Assembly: GCA_903845155.1 (NCBI GenBank)
Contig: CAIMWN010000047.1
Span: 1-60,255, forward strand
Reading direction: 5' to 3'
DNA: 60,255 nt
From: Oligoflexia bacterium
GTDB taxonomy: Bacteria > Bdellovibrionota > UBA1018 > CAIMNF01
The notes under the pieces were generated by a model. The model was given only the letters and a program-made list of their open reading frames with translations, ran no database searches and was not told the DNA's origin. Positions 25,210-33,722 of the stretch are shown here, in pieces. The stretch's first letter is position 1, and each line of letters starts with the position of its first letter. The position numbers and the translations under genes are program-made.

Positions 25210-25268
25210 AGTGTAGTCTACCAAGGGGCAAGGGCAAAATTAGGCGTGTTTTATGCAACAAGCCTCAC

Positions 25269-25640
25269 ATGGAAAAAAGTGTTGAAGCGCAGATTGAGCA
25301 AATTCGGTCAAAAATTTATTTCATTCGTGGCCATCGGGTTATGTTCGATTCAGATCTATCTGAACTTTATGGAGTAGATACAAAAGTTCTAAATCAAGCG
25401 GTACGGAGAAACTTAGAGCGATTTCCGCCCGATTTTATGATCCAACTTACTGTAATTGAAGCGCAATTTTCAAGGTCACCAATTGTGACCTTGAATGATG
25501 TCCGGCAAGGTAAAAATTTAAAGTACCTTCCATTTGCGTTTACAGAACAAGGTGTGGCTATAGTCTTTGAAGCAATTCGGCAAATCATGGAAGGTGAACT
25601 GCCCAATCAACATCGCAAGATTAAGGCGCCAAGTGAATGA
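25269..25640 (+). CDS. ORF6N-domain protein with internal deletion
   Basis: 123 aa. The N-terminal ~90 residues match the ORF6N (KilA-N related) DNA-binding domain: IRSKIYFIRGHRVMFDSDLSELYGVDTKVLNQAVRRN, RFPPDFMIQLT, YLPFAFTEQGVA. In the family, FTEQGVA is followed by ~40-60 residues (ML..VL.S..AI..NI.IMRAF...) before the C-terminal VFDAIRQLM tail. Here the tail (VFEAIRQIMEGELPNQHRKI) is joined directly to FTEQGVA, so an in-frame internal deletion is likely. The family is spread by phages and mobile DNA and also found as solitary chromosomal genes. No Shine-Dalgarno is seen, and it sits beside a palindromic repeat. It may be a remnant. Confidence 0.7.
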   Translation: MEKSVEAQIEQIRSKIYFIRGHRVMFDSDLSELYGVDTKVLNQAVRRNLERFPPDFMIQLTVIEAQFSRSPIVTLNDVRQGKNLKYLPFAFTEQGVAIVFEAIRQIMEGELPNQHRKIKAPSE

Positions 25641-25660
25641 AAGTTCGAATTGAAAGGATG

Positions 25661-28093
25661 CTAGTCTTTTAAGTCGCCGCCCATGATGCCGTTGCAAGGA
25701 TCAGTTTGAAGGTGCCCTGTTTCGAGGATGAGTTTTTGAGTGATCCGCTGTGAGACTTGACCATTCCTAAAAAAGTCACGCGCTTCATTGAGATAGTCAT
25801 CGTCGGCAACATGCTGCAGATTCCCGTTATCAAAGAAAAACGCGTAAGGAGATTTGGCGTCATAGGCTTTGGGGAAGTTTGGATTCATCAATTGTAAAGT
25901 AGCGAGCTCCTGGCCTACCATTCCGAAAAAATCGTCTCCCACTCCACGCTCGTATTTAAGATCGGCATCACTTAAGAAAATATCCCAATCCCAATTTCGA
26001 AGGAGCAAAGGTCTACCGTTTCCAACTGAATAGAGGAACCGCATCGATCGTCCGTTTTCGTCTGAGAATGGGTGGATGCTAATTGCAATTTTGTAAACTT
26101 TAAGCGGATCCGTTTCCTTCACAAGGTCTTGCCAGAGCTCATTGAGTATTCTCTTGGTGAGGACTTGAAAATCAGGAGTAACATTCGGATAGAGCAGTTT
26201 GCCTGCGGCCTCTGCTGCAATCAAGTCGTCTTGAAGGCTGGGGCTCAGCTTGTCTTTAAACTTTTTATAAGTGTGCGCGCTCGGATACTCGTGCCTGGCA
26301 TAAACCCAATTGGAAACGCTGGGTTCATTAGGAATTTCTACCGATTCTACCGAGAGATAAGGATTGTCTCTTAAGTTTTGAAGTTCATCACGAGTAACGC
26401 GGTAGTAGTGAATGCCATTCACCACGTAATCGCCGCCACCCACCACGGGCTCGCCGCGAACGTCGTTCACTTCGTTACCAGAGAGTCGGGAGGCGACGGT
26501 TTTCATTTGCTCGAGTGAAGACTTTAGCTGCATAAATGTTTCGTATTGCCCATTAAAATACATTTCATCGGCAGTGTAAGTAGGCGGGTTCCATGTGGAT
26601 GGGTTCGTGAGCTTGCTTTTTTGCCACATGAGATTGACTTGATCGGCCTCTTTCTGAGCTATTTCTAGCCTAAAATTGACCCAAGCATCATAAAGTTTTG
26701 AGTTTCCGTCATCGTAAAGAGTCCAAATCGAAGTGTTTCCTTCGCTCTCTGCCTTCAATCGATCGGCAAGATCAATGAATGCAAAACTTCGGTAATAATG
26801 AACTAAGAAGTCGTTGGTGAGTTCCCCCGTGCCGAGACCATACCCGGTGTAATCATTAGCCGTTAAATAAGGAAAGTGTGTGGTCATCGCGGTCTTTTGA
26901 TAAATACCGAGGTCAGTCGGTGAAATGAAATACGCCAACATATGAAGAGAGCTAGTGTCGTTCATGTTTTTTGCTCTAAAGTCTGGATTGTTTTTCATCT
27001 GGTCCGAAATAATAGAAGTAATTTGAGATTTCAGATAAAGAAACATGGGTGAAAGGGTGCTTGGGTCACGGTAGTTTTGTAATTCTCTTTGAAATAGACT
27101 AAGGACAGTTCCCGGGGGGGGCGCGACCCGTGATTGTTGGCTAGTGAAATAATTGTAATAAGTGTACAGGTTGCTCCCATTACTATTGGTAAATAGTTCA
27201 GCACTGAGGGCTTGTCGATCGGCATCATTAAACTGACTTTGAGCCAGCTTTTTTAAGATTGGAAACTTTTCTGAGGCAACGGTAATATTGAGGTCTGACA
27301 ATGGCGCGAGGCTAGGATTGAGATCGGTCTTATTGATCAGAGACATCCACGGGCCCAGGTTTTGGTAGCTAGCGTCTGCGACCTGTAAAAAATCGCTGAA
27401 TGCTGCGGGTGCGAGAGAAATGATATCGTCTCTTTTGTAGATATTGATCCACCAGGCTTTTTCTTTATTTACGTTACTTAAAACGACTCCGTCAAAGCCA
27501 GCTTGTTGCAGTAAGTCTGCGGTCCACTGAGTATCAAAATTACTCAAATGGGTCATTTCAGGGAAGAAAGTATAGAGCTCACCTTTAGCCATTCTCAATT
27601 TCTTATTGAGAGTGACCTTCACGCATTCACTCCCAAAGCCGTCCGAATTAGTAAAATCTTTTGAAATATAAAATCCGCCGCCGGCCGCTTCATTTTTTCC
27701 ATTCGTGCGTAGGGTGAGAAATTCACTATCACTCAAGCCCTTCCCGTTTTGTCCTTCCCAGCGAAGCGCATCTTCCTTTGGCGCCCAATGAAAATAAGGA
27801 CGACTCGCATCGAGCTCAATCACTTCCATTTTGAATGGCGTGGGGATCGGTGTGGCTACAGGAGTAACAGTAGTACCTGTAGTGGTATTCGTGATTGGAG
27901 TTGGTGCTGGGGGAACGACTGCATTTGGATCTATGTATGGGTCGCGATAAAGATAAGTTTTCCCATCCGCTTCAACGCCGGTCCAAAGTTTAACGTAAGG
28001 AGTGGGTAGGGGCGCAGGTGGGGTTTGCGCTTGGGCAAGCGCTAGCGAAGAAAAGAGGAGGACAGTGGTAATGAGAAGAGCGGGCGTGGGCAT
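25661..28093 (-). CDS. secreted Fic-motif protein with possible ADP-ribosyltransferase-like N-domain
   Basis: 810 aa with a signal peptide (cleavage near LAQAQ) and a Pro/Thr linker to residue ~90. Residues 674-685 read HPFSDENGRSMR, the Fic catalytic motif HPFx(D/E)GNxRxxR with the usual Gly at position 6 replaced by Glu. His 674, Asp 678, Asn 680 and both Arg are present. A helical lead-in (LTKRILNELWQDL, KVYKIAISI) precedes it as in Fic folds. Residues ~100-225 (FHWAPKED, GGGFYISKDF, ECVKVTL, AGFDGVVL, WWINIYKRDDI) follow the H...GFY...GfDGvv pattern of ADP-ribosyltransferase-like folds; this second call is tentative. Fic enzymes usually transfer AMP to target hydroxyls; a secreted form could act on other cells or in the periplasm. 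The gene has its own promoter. Confidence 0.72.
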   Translation of the reverse strand: MPTPALLITTVLLFSSLALAQAQTPPAPLPTPYVKLWTGVEADGKTYLYRDPYIDPNAVVPPAPTPITNTTTGTTVTPVATPIPTPFKMEVIELDASRPYFHWAPKEDALRWEGQNGKGLSDSEFLTLRTNGKNEAAGGGFYISKDFTNSDGFGSECVKVTLNKKLRMAKGELYTFFPEMTHLSNFDTQWTADLLQQAGFDGVVLSNVNKEKAWWINIYKRDDIISLAPAAFSDFLQVADASYQNLGPWMSLINKTDLNPSLAPLSDLNITVASEKFPILKKLAQSQFNDADRQALSAELFTNSNGSNLYTYYNYFTSQQSRVAPPPGTVLSLFQRELQNYRDPSTLSPMFLYLKSQITSIISDQMKNNPDFRAKNMNDTSSLHMLAYFISPTDLGIYQKTAMTTHFPYLTANDYTGYGLGTGELTNDFLVHYYRSFAFIDLADRLKAESEGNTSIWTLYDDGNSKLYDAWVNFRLEIAQKEADQVNLMWQKSKLTNPSTWNPPTYTADEMYFNGQYETFMQLKSSLEQMKTVASRLSGNEVNDVRGEPVVGGGDYVVNGIHYYRVTRDELQNLRDNPYLSVESVEIPNEPSVSNWVYARHEYPSAHTYKKFKDKLSPSLQDDLIAAEAAGKLLYPNVTPDFQVLTKRILNELWQDLVKETDPLKVYKIAISIHPFSDENGRSMRFLYSVGNGRPLLLRNWDWDIFLSDADLKYERGVGDDFFGMVGQELATLQLMNPNFPKAYDAKSPYAFFFDNGNLQHVADDDYLNEARDFFRNGQVSQRITQKLILETGHLQTDPCNGIMGGDLKD

Positions 28094-28131
28094 GGTAGAA
28101 AAAATCCAATTCCGTTAGTTTTTATATTTGT

Positions 28132-28160
28132 TTTATATAATAAATACCAATGAAGGTCAA
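28132..28160 (-). promoter_or_regulatory. sigma-70-like promoter of the Fic-motif gene
   Basis: Minus strand: TTGACC (28155-28160), 17-nt spacer, TATAAA (28132-28137), 5/6 match in both boxes. Start of transcription near 28125 leaves a ~30-nt leader. Confidence 0.7.
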
Positions 28161-28249
28161 TTGCTTCGGTAACGCAACTCGCTTCACCGAATTATTCAAT
28201 GACATTCATTTAAGGAAGGCGTGTTTCTGGCAGGGACTGTTTCAGAAGC

Positions 28250-29200
28250 TTAGCGAGATTCAACCGTAAGAATCACCGCCGCATGATCGCTTAAATAACG
28301 ACCCTGTATCGGGTTGTCGAGCGCTTTCTCGATATGGGCGGTAGAGATTTTTTTCGCAAATGCAGGAGTGAGCCAGGCGCCATCAATCGCTGATTTTGGA
28401 TGAGGAAGCGGTTCGGTGGGGCCAGGAAAATACGAGCGCATGCTGTGGCTTTGAAATGCCGTTTGTTCGGGTTCACCGGGAGTAGAATTGAAATCTCCCA
28501 TGATCAAAGTGGAAGAGTTTTGATCGTTTGCAAAGTGAGCCGCCAAGTAATTAATCTGGTCGGTTCGTGCTTGTTGGGTAGAGGGATCAAAAGATTGATT
28601 TGGAGAGGGGGCAATTGTTGGTGGTTGAACGTGATCGGTAAATGGATCGTCAGCACTCGGGGGATCACTGGTGAGGTGCACGCCAATGAAAGAGGTATCC
28701 TTCAGTTTAAAACCTAGAAATACTCGTCTCATTCCACTTCCTGGAAGTGCTCCGCCGATCCATTGAAAATTGGACTGACTTTGTTGATCAGAATAAAGAG
28801 TGGCGACGAGGATAAACTCTTTATATTTTCCGTCCCACGCATCGTGAGCGAAAAGAGATTTTGATGAAGAAAGGCGATAACCGGCCGCTTTTAAAATTTG
28901 AGGAATCTCCGAAGTCATGGATTGGCCTTGGCCATCACAGACTTCTTGAAAAAATACAACTGCAGGTTGAGTTTGAGCGAGCCACTGACCCACTTGGGCC
29001 AAGCGCCATCGCCAATCGTCAAACTGACAATGCAAATTCATCGACGCAAATTTTATGGATGGGTTGCTGGCTTCTGCAAAAGAAGAGGGTGCTAAAGTAA
29101 CCACACTGGCCCCAGTACTGATCACTACGCAAACTGGAATTACGAGCGTGATGAATGATTTGCAAAGTAAGTTTTTTATGGCTGGCGCGCAGTATTTCAT
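28250..29200 (-). CDS. secreted endonuclease/exonuclease/phosphatase (EEP) family protein
   Basis: 316 aa with an N-terminal signal sequence (long, ~40 residues). EEP-fold metal-dependent phosphoesterase motifs appear in order: FASMNLHCQ (Asn), AVVFFQEVCD (metal Glu), FIGVHLTSD (His), LIMGDFNSTPGE (GDFN), SAIDGAWL (ID) and LSDHAAVILTV (SDH). Members cleave nucleic acids, sphingolipids or phosphoinositides; the substrate is not evident. Export suggests extracellular nuclease or phospholipase-type activity. An excellent ribosome site (GGAGGGG) and a TTGACA/TAAAAC promoter precede the start. Confidence 0.85.
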   Translation of the reverse strand: MKYCAPAIKNLLCKSFITLVIPVCVVISTGASVVTLAPSSFAEASNPSIKFASMNLHCQFDDWRWRLAQVGQWLAQTQPAVVFFQEVCDGQGQSMTSEIPQILKAAGYRLSSSKSLFAHDAWDGKYKEFILVATLYSDQQSQSNFQWIGGALPGSGMRRVFLGFKLKDTSFIGVHLTSDPPSADDPFTDHVQPPTIAPSPNQSFDPSTQQARTDQINYLAAHFANDQNSSTLIMGDFNSTPGEPEQTAFQSHSMRSYFPGPTEPLPHPKSAIDGAWLTPAFAKKISTAHIEKALDNPIQGRYLSDHAAVILTVESR

Positions 29201-29266
29201 GGTTCATCCCCTCCAGGCTTTAGCGCTTTTAACCAAAATAATTAGCGCGCTCAGGCTCGTTCTCAA

Positions 29267-29295
29267 GTTTTATTTTGAGAGAAGGGGCATGTCAA
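29267..29295 (-). promoter_or_regulatory. sigma-70-like promoter of the EEP-family gene
   Basis: Minus strand: TTGACA (29290-29295), 17-nt spacer, TAAAAC (29267-29272). The -10 overlaps a short TCTCAA/TTGAGA hairpin. Confidence 0.55.
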
Positions 29296-29319
29296 CTGGT
29301 TTTGCTTTCGTAGACAAAA

Positions 29320-29892
29320 TCAGGCTTGGGTTCGATTTGCGTCTTTTTTGAGCAGACTCGCCACATGCTCGCTCAGGCTGATGCCTTGACGATCGCATTC
29401 TATGATGGCGTGATTTACCACGCGCTCAGGAAGATGAAGTTCCACTTGAATGAGTCTCTCGCTCAGAGTAGAGCCATAGGCTCTAATCGAGTTATAGGAA
29501 CTGCTTTTAATTGCACTCAAAATCACATTTTTTACATTTTCAAGCTCATAGGGCTTGTCAAGCATTGCTGTCGCACCGGCACGCCAAGCAGATTTTACGA
29601 TTTCGGCATTAATATTGCCCGTAATCAAAACGAAGGGAGAAGTGATGTTTGCGGCGCGCAATAATACAAGTAGTTCTAGGCCATTCATTTCCGGCATAGA
29701 GTAATCACTGACCACCACGTGGACGATGTGTTTTCTTAGTATCTCAATGGCGCGCATTCCATTGAGGGCATGCACGATATCGGCATCGGGGAATTCGCTT
29801 AAGATAATTTCTTTCAATAGATTAAATTGCTCGAAATCATCCTCCGCGATCAGGATTCTGTAAGTCTGTTTTTCAGTTTTTAGTGAATTCAT
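29320..29892 (-). CDS. response regulator with ribbon-helix-helix-like C-terminus
   Basis: 190 aa. Residues ~10-125 form a CheY-like receiver: acidic pair in ILIAEDDFEQ, phospho-Asp in VVVSDYSMPEMNG, Thr in FVLITGN and Lys in MLDKPYE. After a linker, residues ~145-185 (RLIQVELHLPERVVNHAIIECDRQGISLSEHVASLL) have the strand-helix-helix pattern of RHH DNA-binding proteins (xVxLPexxxxxAxxxGxSxSExxxxxL). If correct, this regulator would bind DNA through an Arc/CopG-type dimer, an uncommon output. It is the last gene of a minus-strand phosphorelay cluster, 18 nt after a single-domain CheY-like gene. Confidence 0.82.
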   Translation of the reverse strand: MNSLKTEKQTYRILIAEDDFEQFNLLKEIILSEFPDADIVHALNGMRAIEILRKHIVHVVVSDYSMPEMNGLELLVLLRAANITSPFVLITGNINAEIVKSAWRAGATAMLDKPYELENVKNVILSAIKSSSYNSIRAYGSTLSERLIQVELHLPERVVNHAIIECDRQGISLSEHVASLLKKDANRTQA

Positions 29893-29910
29893 TTTTATTT
29901 TTATTCCTGA

Positions 29911-30288
29911 TCAAGCGGTAGGTCTGCTGAGAATCTTTTCGACTGCCGATAGAAGTTTCGCGTCAGCAAATGGCTTAGTGATCCAGGCAAGTACACCCGC
30001 ATCTTTTCCTTTGGTTTTCATCTCTGGACTGCTTTCCGTGGTAAGCATAAAGATGGGCACTGGATTTGGAAGCGCTTCTTCTTTGAGTTTAATGCACATG
30101 CTGAGACCATCCAGGCGAGGCATATTGACGTCACATAAAATTAATTTAATATCGGGTACCGACTTTGCTTTCTCGAGCCCATCAATTCCATCGACTCCCT
30201 CTACCACTTGATGACCAGCGGTTTCTAAGAGTGATTTAATCTGTCTTCGAATAGTCTCCGAGTCATCTATTACTAATATAAGTGCCAT
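29911..30288 (-). CDS. single-domain CheY-like response regulator
   Basis: 125 aa, receiver domain only. Acidic residues in LVIDDSETIR, phospho-acceptor Asp in KLILCDVNMPRLDG, Thr in IFMLTTES and Lys in AWITKPFADAKLL are all in place. It has no output domain, so it should act by binding a partner or as a phosphate sink/relay intermediate. AAAGGG before the ATG is a good ribosome site. It lies 15 nt after the CheA-like kinase gene and is its likely substrate. Confidence 0.92.
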   Translation of the reverse strand: MALILVIDDSETIRRQIKSLLETAGHQVVEGVDGIDGLEKAKSVPDIKLILCDVNMPRLDGLSMCIKLKEEALPNPVPIFMLTTESSPEMKTKGKDAGVLAWITKPFADAKLLSAVEKILSRPTA

Positions 30289-30303
30289 AACAATTTCCCT
30301 TTC

Positions 30304-32937
30304 CTAAGTTGTTTTTTTAATTCCAAGATTGTTTTCGATATGTAAAATGAATGCAGTTTCCATCGCTTTGTCGGAAGTAGGGATCGCTGTGAATTCCCAA
30401 ACTCCCCCAGTGTTACTGCCGAATCGCCATTGTGGTTCGCTTGAATGCTTTTCCGTAATCACAATTTCCACCGGAATAGATAACTTTTCGGCAACTTTCA
30501 TGATTCTGACTTGCTCAGACGAAATTTTTGCCTGATCGCCCGGTAAATTGAGGTGAATTACCATCACTCCAATTTCCTCCTGATCCAATATTCGTCCGAA
30601 GGTGAGATTAATAAAATCCTTCTCCGTTGCGCGAACAGTACCGCCGTGTTGGGCAATAAAATCGTCACATATTCCGAGTGGCACATCGTAATCTAAGGAA
30701 ATGGGCGCAGGATGTGCACGCATTTTTCCAGTATTCATTTTTGCCGAGACTTCAAGTAATCCATCTTTGCGTTCCGAAATGACCACATCCACTGATCCCC
30801 GATGAGCCTGACTCACGAGGTAAATGGTAATGGCCATTGAAATTCGCATGGCATCGCAATAAATGAGCCCTTTCGCCTTTGATGCAAGCATGCCGCCTGT
30901 GGAAAAATCTATGCTAGTCCCATAGTCAGCTGCCATCGATTGCAATGAACTTTGCAAACCATCTAAGACATTTGCTAAGGGATGGAGATGCCGAACGAGT
31001 GAGCTTTCTGAAGAATTTCGTAGAGTAAAAGTAATACACGTTCCATAAGGGGCCCGTGGCTCGACTTTAATTTTGCCAGAGAACTGTTCAATCACCGATT
31101 GGACCGCATCCATTCCCACGCCGCGCCCAGCGATTTCACTGACTTCTTCTACAGTTGAGAAACCAGGTGCGAAAATGAGGTTACGGGCATCGGCATCACT
31201 GATGAGAAGGGATTGGTCAAATGTAAGGATCCCTTTCTTCACTGCCGCTTTTTTGAGTTTTTCAACGTTTACGCCAGCCCCGTCATCTTCAATCACGCAT
31301 TTAACTTGGCCAAATCTTTCTGACAGAGTGATGTGAATAGTGCCTTCTTCAGGTTTTCCTGCTTGAACGCGTTCTTCTGGCGCTTCAATTCCGTGAGCGA
31401 CACTATTGTTGATCATGTGCATGAGCGATTCACTGAGGCCGGAGTTGCAAGACTTGTCTAAGCGAACGTCGCCCGAATCTAGCACTAGTGCCACTTTTTT
31501 TCCGAGAGTTCGTGCCGTTTCATTGACTCGTGTGAGCAGAATTGGTTTCTGGTCTTCGGCTTTAATAAAGGAAAATGCGCGAAGGGCGAGTTGAATGCGT
31601 TCTGAAATGAGTGCCTTTTGAAATGATTGATCTTGTCCTCTGATTTCAATTAAGCGGTCAAAGAGTTTTTTAATTTCTTCGATTTCTTTAGCCTGAATTG
31701 CTATTCCGCCCTCTGCACCTTGGGTAGAGATATCCTTGGTTTGCGAGATGGCTTGGTAGAGACGTTGAATCTCGGTCCAGTCACTAAGCACGCGCTGAAT
31801 ACTGGAGAGATGGTCTTCATTTAAAGGGTCGCTTGCTGTTTTGAGTACTGACTCCAAATGATGAACATCTTCTTTAAATGTATTTAAGCCCGCGACTCTG
31901 GCATTCCCTTTAATGCCATGAAGGGTGTTTGCGATATCGCGCGCTTTAGGGTTTTTCAGTTGGGTGAGGAGTCGCTCAGTAAGTAACGCAGTTTCCTCTA
32001 CCAATAACGGAAGAACATCGGGCGAACAGCGCTTGAGCTGTAAAATGATGGAGATACTTTTCTCCTCCATTTCTCTCATTTTTTCTTCGCGAAGCCGAGC
32101 GCGAACGATTGATGTTTTGTCTTCTATGATGACCATGAGGCGTTCGACGATGTCGTTCGTGGTCACAGGGTGAATTCGAATACCCAAATAGCGTTCCACT
32201 ATTTCACCGCCGGTGTTGAAGGTATACCGAACGTCTTCGGGAAATTGGCCTTTATGAACTTCAAAAATCATCGAAGGAGCATTGAGGCAATCTTGCATGC
32301 CCAAAACCGATTCGCGTGCGGCAGGCTTTAGTTCATCCCAGTTCTGAGAGAAAATCAGGGAAAGTAAGTCACCACCGGCGATGTCAGTTCTTCCAAAAAT
32401 GACTTCAAGATATGCGGAATACTTAGCCTCAATCTTACCGTTTTTCCCAATGGTAAAGATCCCGATGGGAATATTGGCAAAAATCTCTGCTAAGCTTCGT
32501 TCCGTTTTTCGAAGTTCACTAATATCGCGACCAATGACGCTAATTAGGCAATCGCCTGATCGATCTGGCAATGCAAAGCGAGTGAGGTGCCAAAGGTAGG
32601 GTCTATCTTCGTTGTCATCTCTAATGGCGAGCTCAAACTCCAGAGACGGGACATCGAGAGAACCGCTAATTTTCTTAATGTAGGTTTCGAAAATCTCCCA
32701 AGTCTCGGGGCGAAAAAGTTTTCCAAGGTTTTGGTTAAAAACGCGTTCTCGGTTGATGCCGTAAAGGTTTGCCAGTGCGACATTTCCTTTCAGGACTGCG
32801 CCAGAGGATTTTCCGGTGCAAATGACGGCAAATACACCGGGAAGTTGATCGAGAATTTCATCAGATTTACGTTTAGATTGTTCAAGCAAGGTAAGAATCT
32901 GATGTGTTGCCTGTAGATCATGGTTGATAGTACTCAT
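30304..32937 (-). CDS. CheA-like sensor histidine kinase: PAS-PAS-HPt-ATPase, no CheW domain
   Basis: 877 aa, soluble. Two PAS-like sensor domains (~30-140, ~150-260) are followed by a helical linker, an HPt domain with His 340 in ANTLHGIKGNARVAGL, and a CheA-type ATPase (SLMHMINNSVAHGIEAPEERVQAGKP; EDDGAGVN; APGFSTVEEVSEIAGRGVGMDAV). The GFSTxxxVSExxGRGVGMD G-box is typical of CheA rather than ordinary kinases. A C-terminal ~200-residue region looks like a second, degenerate kinase ATPase module (MRISMAITIYLVSQA ... DVPLGICDDFIAQHGGTVRA). There is no CheW-like domain and no transmembrane segment, so it cannot dock to MCP arrays in the usual way. Its ATG overlaps the CheX-like gene by 4 nt; two receivers follow. 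Confidence 0.88.
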   Translation of the reverse strand: MSTINHDLQATHQILTLLEQSKRKSDEILDQLPGVFAVICTGKSSGAVLKGNVALANLYGINRERVFNQNLGKLFRPETWEIFETYIKKISGSLDVPSLEFELAIRDDNEDRPYLWHLTRFALPDRSGDCLISVIGRDISELRKTERSLAEIFANIPIGIFTIGKNGKIEAKYSAYLEVIFGRTDIAGGDLLSLIFSQNWDELKPAARESVLGMQDCLNAPSMIFEVHKGQFPEDVRYTFNTGGEIVERYLGIRIHPVTTNDIVERLMVIIEDKTSIVRARLREEKMREMEEKSISIILQLKRCSPDVLPLLVEETALLTERLLTQLKNPKARDIANTLHGIKGNARVAGLNTFKEDVHHLESVLKTASDPLNEDHLSSIQRVLSDWTEIQRLYQAISQTKDISTQGAEGGIAIQAKEIEEIKKLFDRLIEIRGQDQSFQKALISERIQLALRAFSFIKAEDQKPILLTRVNETARTLGKKVALVLDSGDVRLDKSCNSGLSESLMHMINNSVAHGIEAPEERVQAGKPEEGTIHITLSERFGQVKCVIEDDGAGVNVEKLKKAAVKKGILTFDQSLLISDADARNLIFAPGFSTVEEVSEIAGRGVGMDAVQSVIEQFSGKIKVEPRAPYGTCITFTLRNSSESSLVRHLHPLANVLDGLQSSLQSMAADYGTSIDFSTGGMLASKAKGLIYCDAMRISMAITIYLVSQAHRGSVDVVISERKDGLLEVSAKMNTGKMRAHPAPISLDYDVPLGICDDFIAQHGGTVRATEKDFINLTFGRILDQEEIGVMVIHLNLPGDQAKISSEQVRIMKVAEKLSIPVEIVITEKHSSEPQWRFGSNTGGVWEFTAIPTSDKAMETAFILHIENNLGIKKTT

Positions 32938-33575
32938 AGAAACTCTACGTCCCCTTCATCTTCTGCTTCGGCTTGTTGATTGACTGCAAATGCTCCTGCG
33001 GTGCTTAACTCCAATAGGGCTTTTGGTCCAAGGATATCCAAATGACTAGTGCAGACGATGGAGTGGTCGTCTAGTTTAAACTCCCATGCATCTTCGAATG
33101 AAGTAATAGAATTAGGGCGGGCTGCAAATACTTCATCAAAACCGCGTGTAATCAAAGGCAAGCTGATGCCGATGTTTAATTTTTGATCCTCAAATACCCG
33201 CTTTAATTTCCCTGCAGTAAGATTGCAATATTCTTTGATAAAATCGTGAGCAAGGCGTTCGGCGTTCTCAGCGACATCTGAAGTAGCCCCGGCTTTAGCA
33301 CCGAATGCTTTCGCTTCTTCTAGGAAGTAATGAACCTTTAACGTGAGTTTCAAGTCATTTCCAGAAACGAGAATGATCGCCATCCAATGCGCGAGTACGT
33401 TTTGGGTCGATGCCCTATTTTGAGAAAGTTCGGCGAGGATGATTCCCTCATTAGCTTTGGAGTGAAGTGCCAATCGGTCTTTGGCAATATCTCTGATTAA
33501 GGGGCTGAGCGATTGAAAGACTTTGACTTCTGCACTTTCGACAGGGGTTTCGAGCGGTGTAGCTGTATTGGACAT
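32934..33575 (-). CDS. CheX/CheC-like phosphatase domain protein
   Basis: 213 aa. The segment DFIKEYCNLTAGKLKRVF contains the E-x2-N motif (Glu 115, Asn 118) and downstream Gly 122 that CheC/CheX/FliY phosphatases use to hydrolyse phospho-CheY. It is followed by GISLPLITRGFDEV, matching the strand after the active helix. An N-terminal ~90-residue helical extension is not part of the standard domain, and the tail is acidic (EAEDEGDVEFL). The expected role is dephosphorylating receivers of the cluster. It is the first gene of the minus-strand arm. A TATAAT hexamer sits only 1 nt before the ATG and is therefore not a usable promoter for this start. Confidence 0.75.
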   Translation of the reverse strand: MSNTATPLETPVESAEVKVFQSLSPLIRDIAKDRLALHSKANEGIILAELSQNRASTQNVLAHWMAIILVSGNDLKLTLKVHYFLEEAKAFGAKAGATSDVAENAERLAHDFIKEYCNLTAGKLKRVFEDQKLNIGISLPLITRGFDEVFAARPNSITSFEDAWEFKLDDHSIVCTSHLDILGPKALLELSTAGAFAVNQQAEAEDEGDVEFL

Positions 33576-33679
33576 GATTATAATCGCCTTTGAACGAATT
33601 CTGGGTGTTATGGTTAATGTAAATAGTCGTGCTTCTCATCGGTATTCTTCAGGAAAACTTTAATTTTATTTTTAATTGT

Positions 33680-33707
33680 TAAAGTTTTCTCTCGTTTCTG
33701 TCGATAC
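33680..33707 (+). promoter_or_regulatory. sigma-28 (FliA)-like promoter of the plus-strand kinase arm
   Basis: TAAAGTTT (33680-33687) matches the -35 consensus 8/8. After 12 nt (one more than the classic 11), GTCGATAC (33700-33707) matches GCCGATAA at 6/8. Start would be near 33715, just before the leader ORF. Confidence 0.55.
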
Positions 33708-33722
33708 GCCGAAAGGATCTTA

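Noticed and set aside
24983-25261. ORFs on both strands across the palindrome giving similar peptides (GARNRKCIC...IHFLFRAPL)
   Set aside because: The similarity is a direct result of the inverted repeat; they overlap a terminator and lack ribosome sites.
33582-33591. TATAAT hexamer in a GATTATAATC palindrome near the CheX-like gene
   Set aside because: Only 1 nt from the ATG and without a -35; on the plus strand it has no partner gene at a suitable distance.
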